Source: a virus
Strand: one strand, 5' to 3'
DNA: 26,990 nt
Virus record (IMG/VR): IMGVR_UViG_3300030380_000784
Span: 1-26,990 of that record
In this document: piece by piece, positions 15,637-22,446 of the stretch
Layout: the number at the start of each line of letters is the position of its first letter
Numbering within the stretch: position 1 is the first letter of the stretch
Notes under the pieces: model-generated
The model's input: only the letters and a program-made list of their open reading frames with translations
What the model was told of the DNA's origin: nothing
Databases searched by the model: none
Made by a program: the position numbers and the translations under genes

Positions 15637-16839
15637 TCATTGTACAAAATACCTACCTGCGTTAGGATTGTCTAAGTGGTATATAACATTATATCTCACC
15701 CCATCTATTGCGTGATTATATGCGTCTACATATAATTTAGAAGATTTGTCGCTGAATATATAATTATTTAATTCTTTAGCTATATTAGTAGATTCTGGAG
15801 ATACAACTAAATGAAAGTCTTGCATTCTTGTAATACCACTTTCAATAGTTCCTTTTTTTACAGGTTTTATATTAACACCTAAATGCTTTAAATCTGCTAT
15901 AAGTCTAGGCTCTGCACTATCTGCAATAATAAGCTTATTGCCGACCTTGTCTAATACTATCTTTGCTAATTCATGTGACTTCAAGCCATTCTGATATATA
16001 TGTTCTTTTAAATATATCTTCATTTTCTTTTTATCTATTGCAATTTCTGTTAAAGAATCAGGATCAACTGAGAATCCAAAGTCCATTCCACAACTAGTCT
16101 GTAAATTGTCTGGATTAAATTCTCCTATACTCCAATTAGTAAATACAACACCCTCTGCTTTGTCTAACCAGCCACCTAATATCTTATGATTATATTTCTT
16201 AAAGTTATTATGTCTTATAGTCTTAATACGCTCTAAGAAGCTCTTAGACAGATTATCTTTATTGTCTAGGTATGTACTATGGATATAACATACATTGCCT
16301 TTAGAGCCATTAAAACCTGCTTCTACGCCTTTGCTTTCAAAGAACCTTCTGTATATCCAATGCTCTTTAGTAACAGGATTGAGTATAAGTATAATTCTAT
16401 TTTGCACATCTTTTTCTCTAATACTTAAATCAATAGTATCAAATATATCTTCATCTATTAATTCTTCTGCTTCATCTAATATCCAATTTGAAATACCTTG
16501 TAATGACTTTAAACTAGCAGTCTGATTACCTGCCGAAGTCTTTATACCTCTGAATAGTATATCACTCTTATTTCCTAAGTTTACAACCTCAGACTTATTA
16601 ACACTAAATATATTTTCAAATCCTAGTAGACTTATCTTTTCTAAAAATTCAGGTATTATAGATAAGTGAGCTGATACCATTGTATATCTTGTGAATAGTA
16701 TTCTTATATTTTTAGACATTGTAAGTAATGTCAGAAATACTGTAACAGCAAATGATTTTCCAGAACCACGACCTCCTGTTATTATAAAGTATCGTGCATC
16801 AGAATTAAATAGTGCTTGATATTTCTTATTCAGTTTCAG
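15637..16839 (-). CDS. terL: Terminase large subunit, non-canonical start
   Basis: TerL is the packaging motor: an ATPase joined to an RNase H-fold nuclease. Counting from a CTG at 16839 (400 residues), Walker A GGRGSGKS lies at 22-29, Walker B WILDEAEE around 119-126, and the nuclease acidic residues in GMDFGFSVD (Asp253), IIADSAEP (Asp307) and HAIDGVRY (Asp379). It fits the Terminase_3 family. The only ATG near the start (16719) is after Walker A and would delete it. Upstream of Walker A the frame is open to a TAG at 16845-16843 and holds no ATG, GTG or TTG; two CTG codons (16839 and 16833) are the best starts. The gene overlaps terS by 14 bp. A sequencing error or a +1 shift at the terS end are alternatives. 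Confidence 0.85.
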   Translation of the reverse strand: MKLNKKYQALFNSDARYFIITGGRGSGKSFAVTVFLTLLTMSKNIRILFTRYTMVSAHLSIIPEFLEKISLLGFENIFSVNKSEVVNLGNKSDILFRGIKTSAGNQTASLKSLQGISNWILDEAEELIDEDIFDTIDLSIREKDVQNRIILILNPVTKEHWIYRRFFESKGVEAGFNGSKGNVCYIHSTYLDNKDNLSKSFLERIKTIRHNNFKKYNHKILGGWLDKAEGVVFTNWSIGEFNPDNLQTSCGMDFGFSVDPDSLTEIAIDKKKMKIYLKEHIYQNGLKSHELAKIVLDKVGNKLIIADSAEPRLIADLKHLGVNIKPVKKGTIESGITRMQDFHLVVSPESTNIAKELNNYIFSDKSSKLYVDAYNHAIDGVRYNVIYHLDNPNAGRYFVQ

Positions 16840-17086
16840 TTTCTACAAAGTTTATTAGTGGCATATTAATACTTTCATCATTAGTAGTTACGTCTACTCT
16901 TTGTTGTGGTTTACCATAAAAATACTCAAAGAATAATTTAACTGCCCATTGTTCTTTTTTATCTAATCCTTGTTCTAAGGACTTTAATGCCTTACTATTC
17001 ATAGGAGTCAAATGCTCTATTAACTTTTGCTCCTCTGCTTTGCTTTTGCGTCCTGCGCCTTCTCTTTTACCTCCGTGTGTACTCAT
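16826..17086 (-). CDS. terS: Terminase small subunit
   Basis: This 86-residue basic protein precedes terL. TerS recognises the phage DNA packaging site and regulates TerL. It begins with GGKREGAGRKSK, a flexible basic lead common in phage TerS proteins, then helices with LTPMNSKALKSLEQGL and a segment WAVKLFFEYFYGKPQQRVDV whose YGKPQQ turn is characteristic of the family. It is short for TerS, without a long C-terminal domain. Its last 17 bases overlap the open terL frame. Motif copy E lies 31 bp upstream of the ATG. Confidence 0.8.
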   Translation of the reverse strand: MSTHGGKREGAGRKSKAEEQKLIEHLTPMNSKALKSLEQGLDKKEQWAVKLFFEYFYGKPQQRVDVTTNDESINMPLINFVETETE

Positions 17087-17117
17087 CTTGAAAAAACTTG
17101 ATTATTCAACTTGTTTA

Positions 17118-17129
17118 TTATATAATGTA
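17118..17129 (-). promoter_or_regulatory. Repeated late motif, copy E
   Basis: The minus strand reads TACATTATATAA directly after the stop codon of the NinB-like gene and 31 bp before the terS ATG. If the motif is a late promoter, this copy would switch transcription from the early block to packaging genes. Confidence 0.5.
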
Positions 17130-17131
17130 AA

Positions 17132-17515
17132 TTATTCATATTCATTTGGTAGCATTAGTCTTATATTCAATTCGCTTAACGCCCATATTCTTATTTGCTC
17201 TGCATATATCTCAAACTCTTTAGTATCCATTGTAGCTGTGCTATTGATTACTTGCAGACCTACTTTATTGTTATTTACTTCTATGCTTTGCCACTCACTT
17301 GCAAACTTTACTTTAAGTATATCATGGATTTCATTTGGGTAATAGCCTAATTCTTCTGATAGTGTTTGTACTATACATTTCCAATAATAATTATTTTGCA
17401 TAATTGATCTGTTATTCCGTTGCTTTTTTACATCTACTATATAATCATTACCTAATTCTTTTAAGTAATTAATTAGCATTTGCTTATCTCTACTATCTTT
17501 TATTACAAACTTCAT
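17132..17515 (-). CDS. ninB: NinB-like recombination protein
   Basis: The 127-residue protein matches the layout of lambda NinB (Orf), a recombination mediator that binds ssDNA and helps load strand-exchange functions. The RNNRSIMQNNYYWKCI segment (about residues 33-48) parallels the ERNRSLDQN motif of NinB, and STATMDTKEFEIYAEQI with IRIWALSELNIRL near the C-terminus parallels its STSRM...EFAELLELI part. The start overlaps the upstream stop by one base. With NinG at 19826-20245 it gives a nin-type recombination pair. Assignment is by motif memory. Confidence 0.7.
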   Translation of the reverse strand: MKFVIKDSRDKQMLINYLKELGNDYIVDVKKQRNNRSIMQNNYYWKCIVQTLSEELGYYPNEIHDILKVKFASEWQSIEVNNNKVGLQVINSTATMDTKEFEIYAEQIRIWALSELNIRLMLPNEYE

Positions 17516-17769
17516 TAATCAAATGATTCATTAATACCTCTCTCTCCTATTAGCTTTTCTTTTGCTCCTTCCCATAGCTTATCTCTATTCTTACTTAATG
17601 ATGGCTCTGTACGTCTTAAAGTAGGCATGCCGTCCACAGGTTTACTGTCCATAAATTTTCCGCAAGAACATTCAGCTTCTTTTGCTACCCATTTACCTTC
17701 TCTATATACAATAGTAGCTTTGCTAATTTCTTTAGATTCTTTACAGCATTCGCATTTATATAGTGTCAT
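17515..17769 (-). CDS. Small zinc-binding-type protein, unknown
   Basis: The 84-residue protein has four or more cysteines in two clusters: CECC near residues 6-9 and CSCGKF near 34-39. Spacing fits a small zinc ribbon, with a strand pair (KATIVYREGKWVAKEAE) between. The C-terminal half is basic and probably disordered. It lies in a run of small early genes whose starts and stops touch. No function can be named. Confidence 0.5.
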   Translation of the reverse strand: MTLYKCECCKESKEISKATIVYREGKWVAKEAECSCGKFMDSKPVDGMPTLRRTEPSLSKNRDKLWEGAKEKLIGERGINESFD

Positions 17770-17770
17770 C

Positions 17771-18001
17771 TTATTGTATTATAGTTAAATCTCTGTCTTC
17801 TTTTTTGGCTAAGCTTATAATTTTTTTAAATATTTTTTTTCTCTCTAAATTACTTTCACACCAAATAAATTGAGTTTCATACATTCCATCTAACTCTAAC
17901 TTAATTCCAAATCTAGTACCTTTGTTTTTAGTTTCTTTATATCCATACCTTTTAACTACTTGCTTCCAGCTAACTAGTTCTATAGTGTCTTTAGTAATCA
18001 T
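17771..18001 (-). CDS. Small unknown early protein
   Basis: The 76-residue protein has no recognised motif. It has basic and hydrophobic residues alternating around SWKQVVKRYGYKETKNKGTR and a C-terminal helix (ERKKIFKKIISLAKKED). Its ATG overlaps the stop of the DUF3310 gene by 4 bp, so the two are coupled. Confidence 0.5.
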   Translation of the reverse strand: MITKDTIELVSWKQVVKRYGYKETKNKGTRFGIKLELDGMYETQFIWCESNLERKKIFKKIISLAKKEDRDLTIIQ

Positions 18002-18255
18002 TTTTCTAATCCTCCTGTTAGTATTTTATCCTCCTTATATAGTTTTTCTAACTCAAAGTGTAAAACATTTATTGCTTTACGTATATCTTGTTCAGTAGAA
18101 TTACCTTCTTTTTTACCAGCTCTTAATATATATTGTACTGCTTGAGCTGTCCAAGGACTCAATTCAAAATCATCTACAATATTCTTAGCAGTATATCCGT
18201 AGAGCTTACCTATGTAATAATGCGGTTCTGCTGTTTCTTTATAGTCTATCGCCAT
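17998..18255 (-). CDS. DUF3310 family protein
   Basis: The 85-residue protein fits DUF3310, a small family widespread in phages and sometimes named nucleotide kinase-like. Visible family features are PHYYIGKLYGYTAKNIVDDF near residues 11-30, then the core SPWTAQAVQYILRAGKKEG (about 33-51) and DIRKAINVLHFELEKLY (about 57-73). Function is not settled; a role in nucleotide metabolism is proposed in the name only. It overlaps a 48-residue membrane ORF upstream by 17 bp. Confidence 0.75.
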   Translation of the reverse strand: MAIDYKETAEPHYYIGKLYGYTAKNIVDDFELSPWTAQAVQYILRAGKKEGNSTEQDIRKAINVLHFELEKLYKEDKILTGGLEK

Positions 18256-18385
18256 TTTTATATCTTTTTAAATTTTTGTAAAATTCTTTTTTTTCGTGTT
18301 GTTTAAGTTTATAATCTAATATCATAGCCATAATAAACATAACTATAATTATAATGCCTAAACAAAAAAACGTAAATTTTATCAT
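18239..18385 (-). CDS. 48-residue single-pass membrane protein
   Basis: The ORF starts MIKFTFFCLGIIIIVMFIMA, a strong N-terminal transmembrane helix, followed by a basic cytoplasmic-type tail (DYKLKQHEKKEFYKNLKRYK). Its ATG overlaps the stop of the upstream Cys-rich gene as ATGA, and its stop lies inside the DUF3310 gene. It fills what would otherwise be a 126-bp gap. Function unknown; its coupling suggests it is translated. Confidence 0.6.
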   Translation of the reverse strand: MIKFTFFCLGIIIIVMFIMAMILDYKLKQHEKKEFYKNLKRYKNGDRL

Positions 18386-18783
18386 TGTTTATTGTATTTG
18401 TTATATAATTTTTTAATACCATCATAACAAGTAGATATACAAGAGCCACAATTAGTGTTAGGATTGTAACCTGTTGCGTATATAGTGTTATATATATCTA
18501 TCATCTTGTTTTTTGCTTTTACATCTTTTGCTACTCCTGTTTTCAAATCTTCCCATAATATTGTTATTTCATCAATTATGTCTTGCGGTAATTCATCAGG
18601 CTCAGGTATGCTTGTAGTTTTGTTCCAATATTTTTTAGGACAACTCATAGGGGCTAATCTTGCCTTCACTTTCATGAAGCATTTACATATACCACAATTA
18701 CCTAATAAACTTAAATAATGTACACAAGATTTGCATATTGCTATTCTATCTTGATATATGTTATCAGGTACAAAAAATCTCAT
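18382..18783 (-). CDS. Cys-rich zinc-binding-type phage protein
   Basis: The 133-residue protein has two Cys clusters. The first (about residues 17-48) is CKSCVHYLSLLGNCGICKCF followed by ARLAPMSCPKKYW, with a spacing typical of a zinc ribbon. The second, near the C-terminus, is CGSCISTCYDGIKKLY. I recognise this architecture from small early genes of Bacteroidota phages but know no function. The start overlaps the stop of a 35-residue ORF (ATGA). Confidence 0.6.
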   Translation of the reverse strand: MRFFVPDNIYQDRIAICKSCVHYLSLLGNCGICKCFMKVKARLAPMSCPKKYWNKTTSIPEPDELPQDIIDEITILWEDLKTGVAKDVKAKNKMIDIYNTIYATGYNPNTNCGSCISTCYDGIKKLYNKYNKQ

Positions 18784-18887
18784 TTAGTCCATCTTCTTTT
18801 GTATTTATAATCTTTTGGTGCTTTAAAGCCAAACATCATTACCCAAGTATTATTTTTTATAGAATCATATAGCTTAACTTTCTTCAT
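18780..18887 (-). CDS. 35-residue basic peptide ORF
   Basis: The ORF starts MKKVKLYDSIKNNTWVMMFG and ends in a basic tail (YKYKRRWTK). It overlaps the end of the sigma-like gene by 14 bp, and its TGA overlaps the next ATG as ATGA. It fills the 90-bp space between the two genes. Tyr/Trp/Lys-rich with no hydrophobic helix; function unknown. Confidence 0.5.
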   Translation of the reverse strand: MKKVKLYDSIKNNTWVMMFGFKAPKDYKYKRRWTK

Positions 18888-19455
18888 TTAATTTTTCTTT
18901 TAATAATGTTCTTACTTTGTCTATTGTACTAAATAAACTATTTCTGCTTATTTTAGTCTTTTTTGCGAGTGAGTCTAGCGTATTACCTTCGTAATAATAT
19001 AACTCAAATATTTTTTTATCATACCAATTTAATAGTTCCAATTCATTATCTATTAGTTTAAAATAATATGACTTATCTGTATGAGTTTCTTCTGCAATAT
19101 TCTCCAAAGTTTTATAATTAATACGATGGTCATATAAATAATTAAAATCAGTAGTAATACTACTAACGTGAATACTGCTATCAAGATGTGTATTATACTT
19201 TTTGTATTTATAATAGAACGCATTGTTTTTACAAGTTAAGGCTCTTCTGATAACAACAGCCCCATATCTTATTATACCTTTTTTTCCGTCTTGTTCCCAT
19301 ATTTTTTTGATTGTATCAGGATTCATCTGTTGTAAAAAATATAGCATTAATTCTTGTACTACATTATCAATATCTTCTTTGTCATTTGTTAATCCATAAC
19401 ACATTTCTCTAAACTTGTCTGACAATTTAGATATTTCTATGTAAATATCATTCAT
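18874..19455 (-). CDS. Sigma-70-like transcription factor
   Basis: The 193-residue protein resembles small phage sigma factors. Residues 15-45 (MCYGLTNDKEDIDNVVQELM and following) look like sigma region 2 at its start. Residues about 140-190 look like region 4: LLNWYDKKIFELYYYEGNTL, then SLAKKTKISRNSLFSTIDKV, with the helix-turn-helix over LAKKTKISRNSLFSTI. It is the only transcription factor of this class in the window and is encoded in the early block before packaging and structural genes, as expected for a late regulator. It is a candidate reader of the repeated TACATTATATAA motif; this link is inferred. Overlaps the upstream gene by 8 bp. Confidence 0.65.
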   Translation of the reverse strand: MNDIYIEISKLSDKFREMCYGLTNDKEDIDNVVQELMLYFLQQMNPDTIKKIWEQDGKKGIIRYGAVVIRRALTCKNNAFYYKYKKYNTHLDSSIHVSSITTDFNYLYDHRINYKTLENIAEETHTDKSYYFKLIDNELELLNWYDKKIFELYYYEGNTLDSLAKKTKISRNSLFSTIDKVRTLLKEKLNEES

Positions 19456-19804
19456 CAGTTGGCTCTAATTTTTCTATCTTACTTATTAATTGATCTAACA
19501 TTTCTGCTAATATTACTCTATATGCTCTTATTTTAGCTGTATTTCTTTTGGTTTCAATACCTGCAAAATATCCCTGTATCATTACTGAAACATTTATTGG
19601 TATAATCATAAGCCAATCCCAATAGTTGTTTTCACGTTTACCTTTTCCATAGTTGTTATGATATTCTAAAATCACATCTAAAACTTCATTATAGTTGTCG
19701 TATCTTGTTGGATTGCTTACTTCTTGTACAAAGTCATTGCACATTGTTAGATAGCTTTCTACTGCTTGTTTATGTTCTTCATTAGCATATATTGGCACTA
19801 TCAT
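19448..19804 (-). CDS. Unknown early protein
   Basis: The 118-residue protein shows a largely helical pattern with EEHKQAVESYLTMCNDFVQE near the start and a C-terminal helix (KIRAYRVILAEMLDQLISKI). A short hydrophobic stretch (WLMIIPINVSVMIQGYF) in the middle could be buried or membrane-associated. Its stop overlaps the sigma-like gene start by 8 bp. No family is recognised. Confidence 0.5.
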   Translation of the reverse strand: MIVPIYANEEHKQAVESYLTMCNDFVQEVSNPTRYDNYNEVLDVILEYHNNYGKGKRENNYWDWLMIIPINVSVMIQGYFAGIETKRNTAKIRAYRVILAEMLDQLISKIEKLEPTDE

Positions 19805-19825
19805 ACGCCAAAGTTAAGAAAAAAG

Positions 19826-20245
19826 TTACTCTATTCCTTTTTCTTTTTTTAATTTATTAACAATCTTTTTGTAATAACTTATCTTTTCTTCATAATCTAC
19901 TCTTGACATTTTTAATGTAGTCTTAGCTAAATACATTAATTCGTCAGCTGTTCCTTCACCATATTTTCCATCTAACTGTAATGCAAATTTATACTGTTCA
20001 CCTTGTTTAAACATATTGCAACCTACACATTGTGGCTGACAATTTACTTCATCAAATCTAGTTGCTAAGTGTGATCTACTTTGAAAGTGTCCACATTGCA
20101 TACCTTTATTATATGGCTTTATACAACCACAAGTATAACATTGAACCATGCCATATTCGTTAGCATCTCTAAGTCTTATATATAAACTAAAAAATTTATC
20201 TAGTTCTTTTTTTAGCTTGCTTATAGACTTCTTAGTATTCGTCAT
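19826..20245 (-). CDS. ninG: NinG-like recombination endonuclease
   Basis: The 139-residue protein fits NinG (Rap), a phage endonuclease that acts on branched recombination intermediates such as Holliday junctions. Family marks are LDKFFSLYIRLRDANEYG (about residues 15-32), CYTCG at 36-40, MQCGHFQSRSHLATRFDE at 49-66, NCQPQCVGCN at 68-77 and a KQGEQYKFALQL segment after it. The Cys and His residues make a zinc-binding, HNH-like core. The C-terminus is a basic helix. The start overlaps the upstream gene by 14 bp. Confidence 0.85.
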   Translation of the reverse strand: MTNTKKSISKLKKELDKFFSLYIRLRDANEYGMVQCYTCGCIKPYNKGMQCGHFQSRSHLATRFDEVNCQPQCVGCNMFKQGEQYKFALQLDGKYGEGTADELMYLAKTTLKMSRVDYEEKISYYKKIVNKLKKEKGIE

Positions 20246-20591
20246 AACCGCCTATAGTATGTTGTTTAGGCACTTGACAAGACATATGTACTTTATATCC
20301 TAACTTTTCTTTCATTTTATTTTGCTGCGTAGTCTGTCTTTCTTTATATAATTCTCCTCTTAATTCTACATTTTCTTCTTGTACCTTTCTACGCATTCTG
20401 GTTAGCCCTTCTACATTATGCAGCTTGCTTTGTGCAAACATACATAGAAATTCATAAGCAGACATTTTATTAGTGTCCATTCCCTTTTTTTCTAGTTCAT
20501 TAGTCCAAAATCTAGCGATTAGTTTAGAATCACTATCTCTTAGCCTTTTGTCATTAGTTAATAGTTTCTTAATTTCATCTTTTGTTTTCAT
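20232..20591 (-). CDS. Conserved early phage protein, unknown
   Basis: The 119-residue protein has the core DSDSKLIARFWTNELEKKG (about 20-38), AYEFLCMFAQSKLHNVEGLT (about 45-64) and RMRRKVQEENVELRGELYKER (about 65-85). I recognise this pattern as a recurring early-gene protein next to NinG in Bacteroidota phages, without known activity. The mainly helical, charged sequence suggests nucleic-acid or protein binding. About 100 bp without a clear gene precedes it, so it may have its own promoter. Confidence 0.55.
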   Translation of the reverse strand: MKTKDEIKKLLTNDKRLRDSDSKLIARFWTNELEKKGMDTNKMSAYEFLCMFAQSKLHNVEGLTRMRRKVQEENVELRGELYKERQTTQQNKMKEKLGYKVHMSCQVPKQHTIGGYDEY

Positions 20592-20692
20592 TTTTTAAAG
20601 TTTTAAAAACTATACAAGCAAAGAATATTCCGCACACAAGTATAACTGCTCAGGTTATTTATTATGAATTTAACTTTGCTCATATAGTTTTG

Positions 20693-20755
20693 TTAATGTT
20701 TTAATTCTCTTATTATCCACATTACAACTGCTGTTATTATTACCCAACCTATCAT
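20693..20755 (-). CDS. 20-residue hydrophobic peptide ORF
   Basis: The ORF encodes MIGWVIITAVVMWIIRELKH, a single hydrophobic helix with a basic end. Its ATG overlaps the stop of the upstream 122-residue gene as ATGA, the same coupling used by accepted genes in this block. Very short, so support rests on coupling and composition only. The remaining 100 bp to the next gene hold no convincing ORF. Confidence 0.3.
   Translation of the reverse strand: MIGWVIITAVVMWIIRELKH
20713..20721 (+). promoter_or_regulatory. Perfect DnaA-box sequence
   Basis: The plus strand reads TTATCCACA, the consensus DnaA box, in a mostly non-coding gap next to the replication genes. I find only one copy and one exact match could be chance in a sequence of this length. 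It is of interest because a DnaA-like DNA-binding domain is encoded about 1.2 kb away. Confidence 0.25.
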
Positions 20756-21120
20756 TTCAAAAGTTTTATAGGCTCTTGATAATACAAGACATTTTCCTTT
20801 GGTTTGCCAAGCGTATGAACTTCATAATAAGCGTTGTCGCACATCTCTTTCATTTTATACGTCCATTTATAAAACGTACGAATGTTCAAAAATGGTTCAT
20901 CTTTGCCAAATCTAACACCATAATGAAAAGCATTTTGCACTTGATTAAAGGTCATATTACCAAATCTTTTTTCATTAATTAAATCACTTGCAAATATCTT
21001 ACTAAGACTAGCCATAGTTTGTGGATCAGTTTTATGACCTATCTCAACGCTTGTTTTAGCTACTAAGTCTAAAACCTTTTCTGTTAGTTCTTGTAAATTT
21101 TCTCTTTTAAGTGGTTTCAT
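20752..21120 (-). CDS. Unknown replication-region protein
   Basis: The 122-residue protein has an N-terminal helical part (ENLQELTEKVLDLVAK) and a core KRFGNMTFNQVQNAFHYGVR followed by FLNIRTFYKWTYKMKE. It follows the HTH replication protein and a 67-residue protein with short overlaps, so it is likely part of the replication module, perhaps a helicase loader or organiser. No motif proves this. Confidence 0.5.
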   Translation of the reverse strand: MKPLKRENLQELTEKVLDLVAKTSVEIGHKTDPQTMASLSKIFASDLINEKRFGNMTFNQVQNAFHYGVRFGKDEPFLNIRTFYKWTYKMKEMCDNAYYEVHTLGKPKENVLYYQEPIKLLK

Positions 21121-21320
21121 ATCTTAATATTATTTACTGTATTATCTAATTCGTCTAACCTTTTATTTACTTCAATGTCTATTTGCTGTTCTACGTAATC
21201 AAAAACAAAGTCTTTAACAGTATCGCATATATCCATAGGACATAATATAAAATCTTGCATATCATTTAGTTGGTCTATTAATAATAGCTCAAACTCATCA
21301 TAATTTAACTTTTTTTTCAT
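21117..21320 (-). CDS. Small acidic unknown protein
   Basis: The 67-residue protein is acidic and helical (YDEFELLLIDQLNDMQDFI; FVFDYVEQQIDIEVNKRLDE). It overlaps both neighbours by 4 bp, so it is coupled in a three-gene run with the HTH protein and the 122-residue protein. No family is recognised. Confidence 0.5.
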   Translation of the reverse strand: MKKKLNYDEFELLLIDQLNDMQDFILCPMDICDTVKDFVFDYVEQQIDIEVNKRLDELDNTVNNIKI

Positions 21321-21916
21321 AATAGTTTTTTAGCTTCTTGCCAAGCATTTATTTGACTATCTAACTTTGACATTGTAGGTTTTGCTTTATTCCATTTATT
21401 CTCATTTTTCGCCCAACGCAATAATCGTAATTTTATTTCAAATGTAGACTGTTTTTGAAATCTCATTTTCTTTTTTCCTTCAGTCCAATAGTTAATAAAA
21501 TCCTCTAACATACTTTTAGGATAATCAAAAGTCATAACCTCAGCAATAAATTTTTCCTTTATAGTTATATTATTACTTGTAGTATTATTACTTGTATTAT
21601 TTCCTTTGACTTTTTTGTCAATAGGGGTAACTACATTTTTGTCAATACCTATAATCCTTTTTGTAATTTCTTTGTTTTTATTTCGTTGAATTTCTATTGT
21701 TATAAATCCTAACTTAGTTAGATCAGAAAGCCACCTAGATACTGTATTTTTACTTACACCATATAATTTAGCAAAGTAATTATTACTTGCGTAACAATAC
21801 CCTAGCTTATTACTTAACGCTGTTATTTCTCCATATAATAATTTAGCATTAGGTTTTAAGCTAGAGTATCTAACATTAGCAGGTATAGTAGCGTAGTATG
21901 TTGGCTTCTCTGTCAT
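21317..21916 (-). CDS. Helix-turn-helix replication protein
   Basis: The 199-residue protein has an N-terminal winged HTH: YATIPANVRYSSLKPNAKLL, then YFAKLYGVSKNTVSRWLSDL with the recognition helix over SKNTVSRWLSDL, then LGFITIEIQ as the wing. This is the HTH_36-type domain seen in phage replication organisers. After an Asn/Thr-rich linker (about 105-118), the C-terminal part has FINYWTEGKKKMRFQKQSTF and LRLLRWAKNENKW, a pattern seen in DnaT/DnaD-like replisome proteins. It probably binds the phage origin. Overlaps both neighbours by 4 bp. Confidence 0.7.
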   Translation of the reverse strand: MTEKPTYYATIPANVRYSSLKPNAKLLYGEITALSNKLGYCYASNNYFAKLYGVSKNTVSRWLSDLTKLGFITIEIQRNKNKEITKRIIGIDKNVVTPIDKKVKGNNTSNNTTSNNITIKEKFIAEVMTFDYPKSMLEDFINYWTEGKKKMRFQKQSTFEIKLRLLRWAKNENKWNKAKPTMSKLDSQINAWQEAKKLL

Positions 21917-22446
21917 TTGATAATTAATTTGTAATTACAATTTGTCAGCGCTAAAGTAATTAATTCTAATTGATTAGAAAAATCTCTATAAGACACCTTA
22001 ACATCAACACCAACCTTACCTGATTTTACTCTAATAGTAGTTTGTGGGTTTTCACTATGTCTTACACCATTAGACCTTAGATGGTCTCTTAAATGAAACA
22101 TATCTTCAAAAGTCCTTTTAGAATTTTTAATTTCAGAATAAAAATTAAATATTTTATTAAATAAATCTCTATACTCAGGAAAACTTCTGTAATTAGATTT
22201 GTGCATATTGACATAGTAATTTATTAAAGTTCTATCTCTGTCAATACCATCTGCAATAACATCGTAATGTGTTTCATCTAACATATTAGACACTACGCTC
22301 ACGACCATTCTAGGTAATTGTAATGCTCTTATCCTTGACTTTGAAGCTAATGATCCTTCTTCTAATTCAAGCATGTTAGTAGTCATTTGACATAATGCCT
22401 TAAAATTATCTTCTTGCTGTACTCTAGAAAGGCAGGTCGTTTTCAT
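21913..22446 (-). CDS. DnaA domain IV-like DNA-binding protein
   Basis: Taking the ATG at 22446 (177 residues), residues 38-82 resemble DnaA domain IV, which binds DnaA boxes: ALQLPRMVVSVVSNML, then THYDVIADGIDRDRTLINYY, matching the bacterial PR...A...L and IG..FGGRDHTTV layout, with RDRT in place of RDHT. There is no AAA+ ATPase part, so this is a stand-alone DNA-binding unit. The C-terminal half is unknown, with IRVKSGKVGVDVKVSYRDF. A start at 22473 is possible, but its first nine codons merely read the SSB-like gene in another frame. Likely role is origin recognition. Confidence 0.6.
   Translation of the reverse strand: MKTTCLSRVQQEDNFKALCQMTTNMLELEEGSLASKSRIRALQLPRMVVSVVSNMLDETHYDVIADGIDRDRTLINYYVNMHKSNYRSFPEYRDLFNKIFNFYSEIKNSKRTFEDMFHLRDHLRSNGVRHSENPQTTIRVKSGKVGVDVKVSYRDFSNQLELITLALTNCNYKLIIK

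Noticed and set aside
16719-16719. ATG at 16719 as terL start
   Set aside because: It would remove Walker A (GGRGSGKS), which is intact and in frame immediately upstream.
20592-20692. 26-codon ORF and a GTG-start 20-codon hydrophobic ORF between the DnaA-box region and the 119-residue gene
   Set aside because: No overlap or coupling with neighbours fits well and they compete with each other; too short to support.
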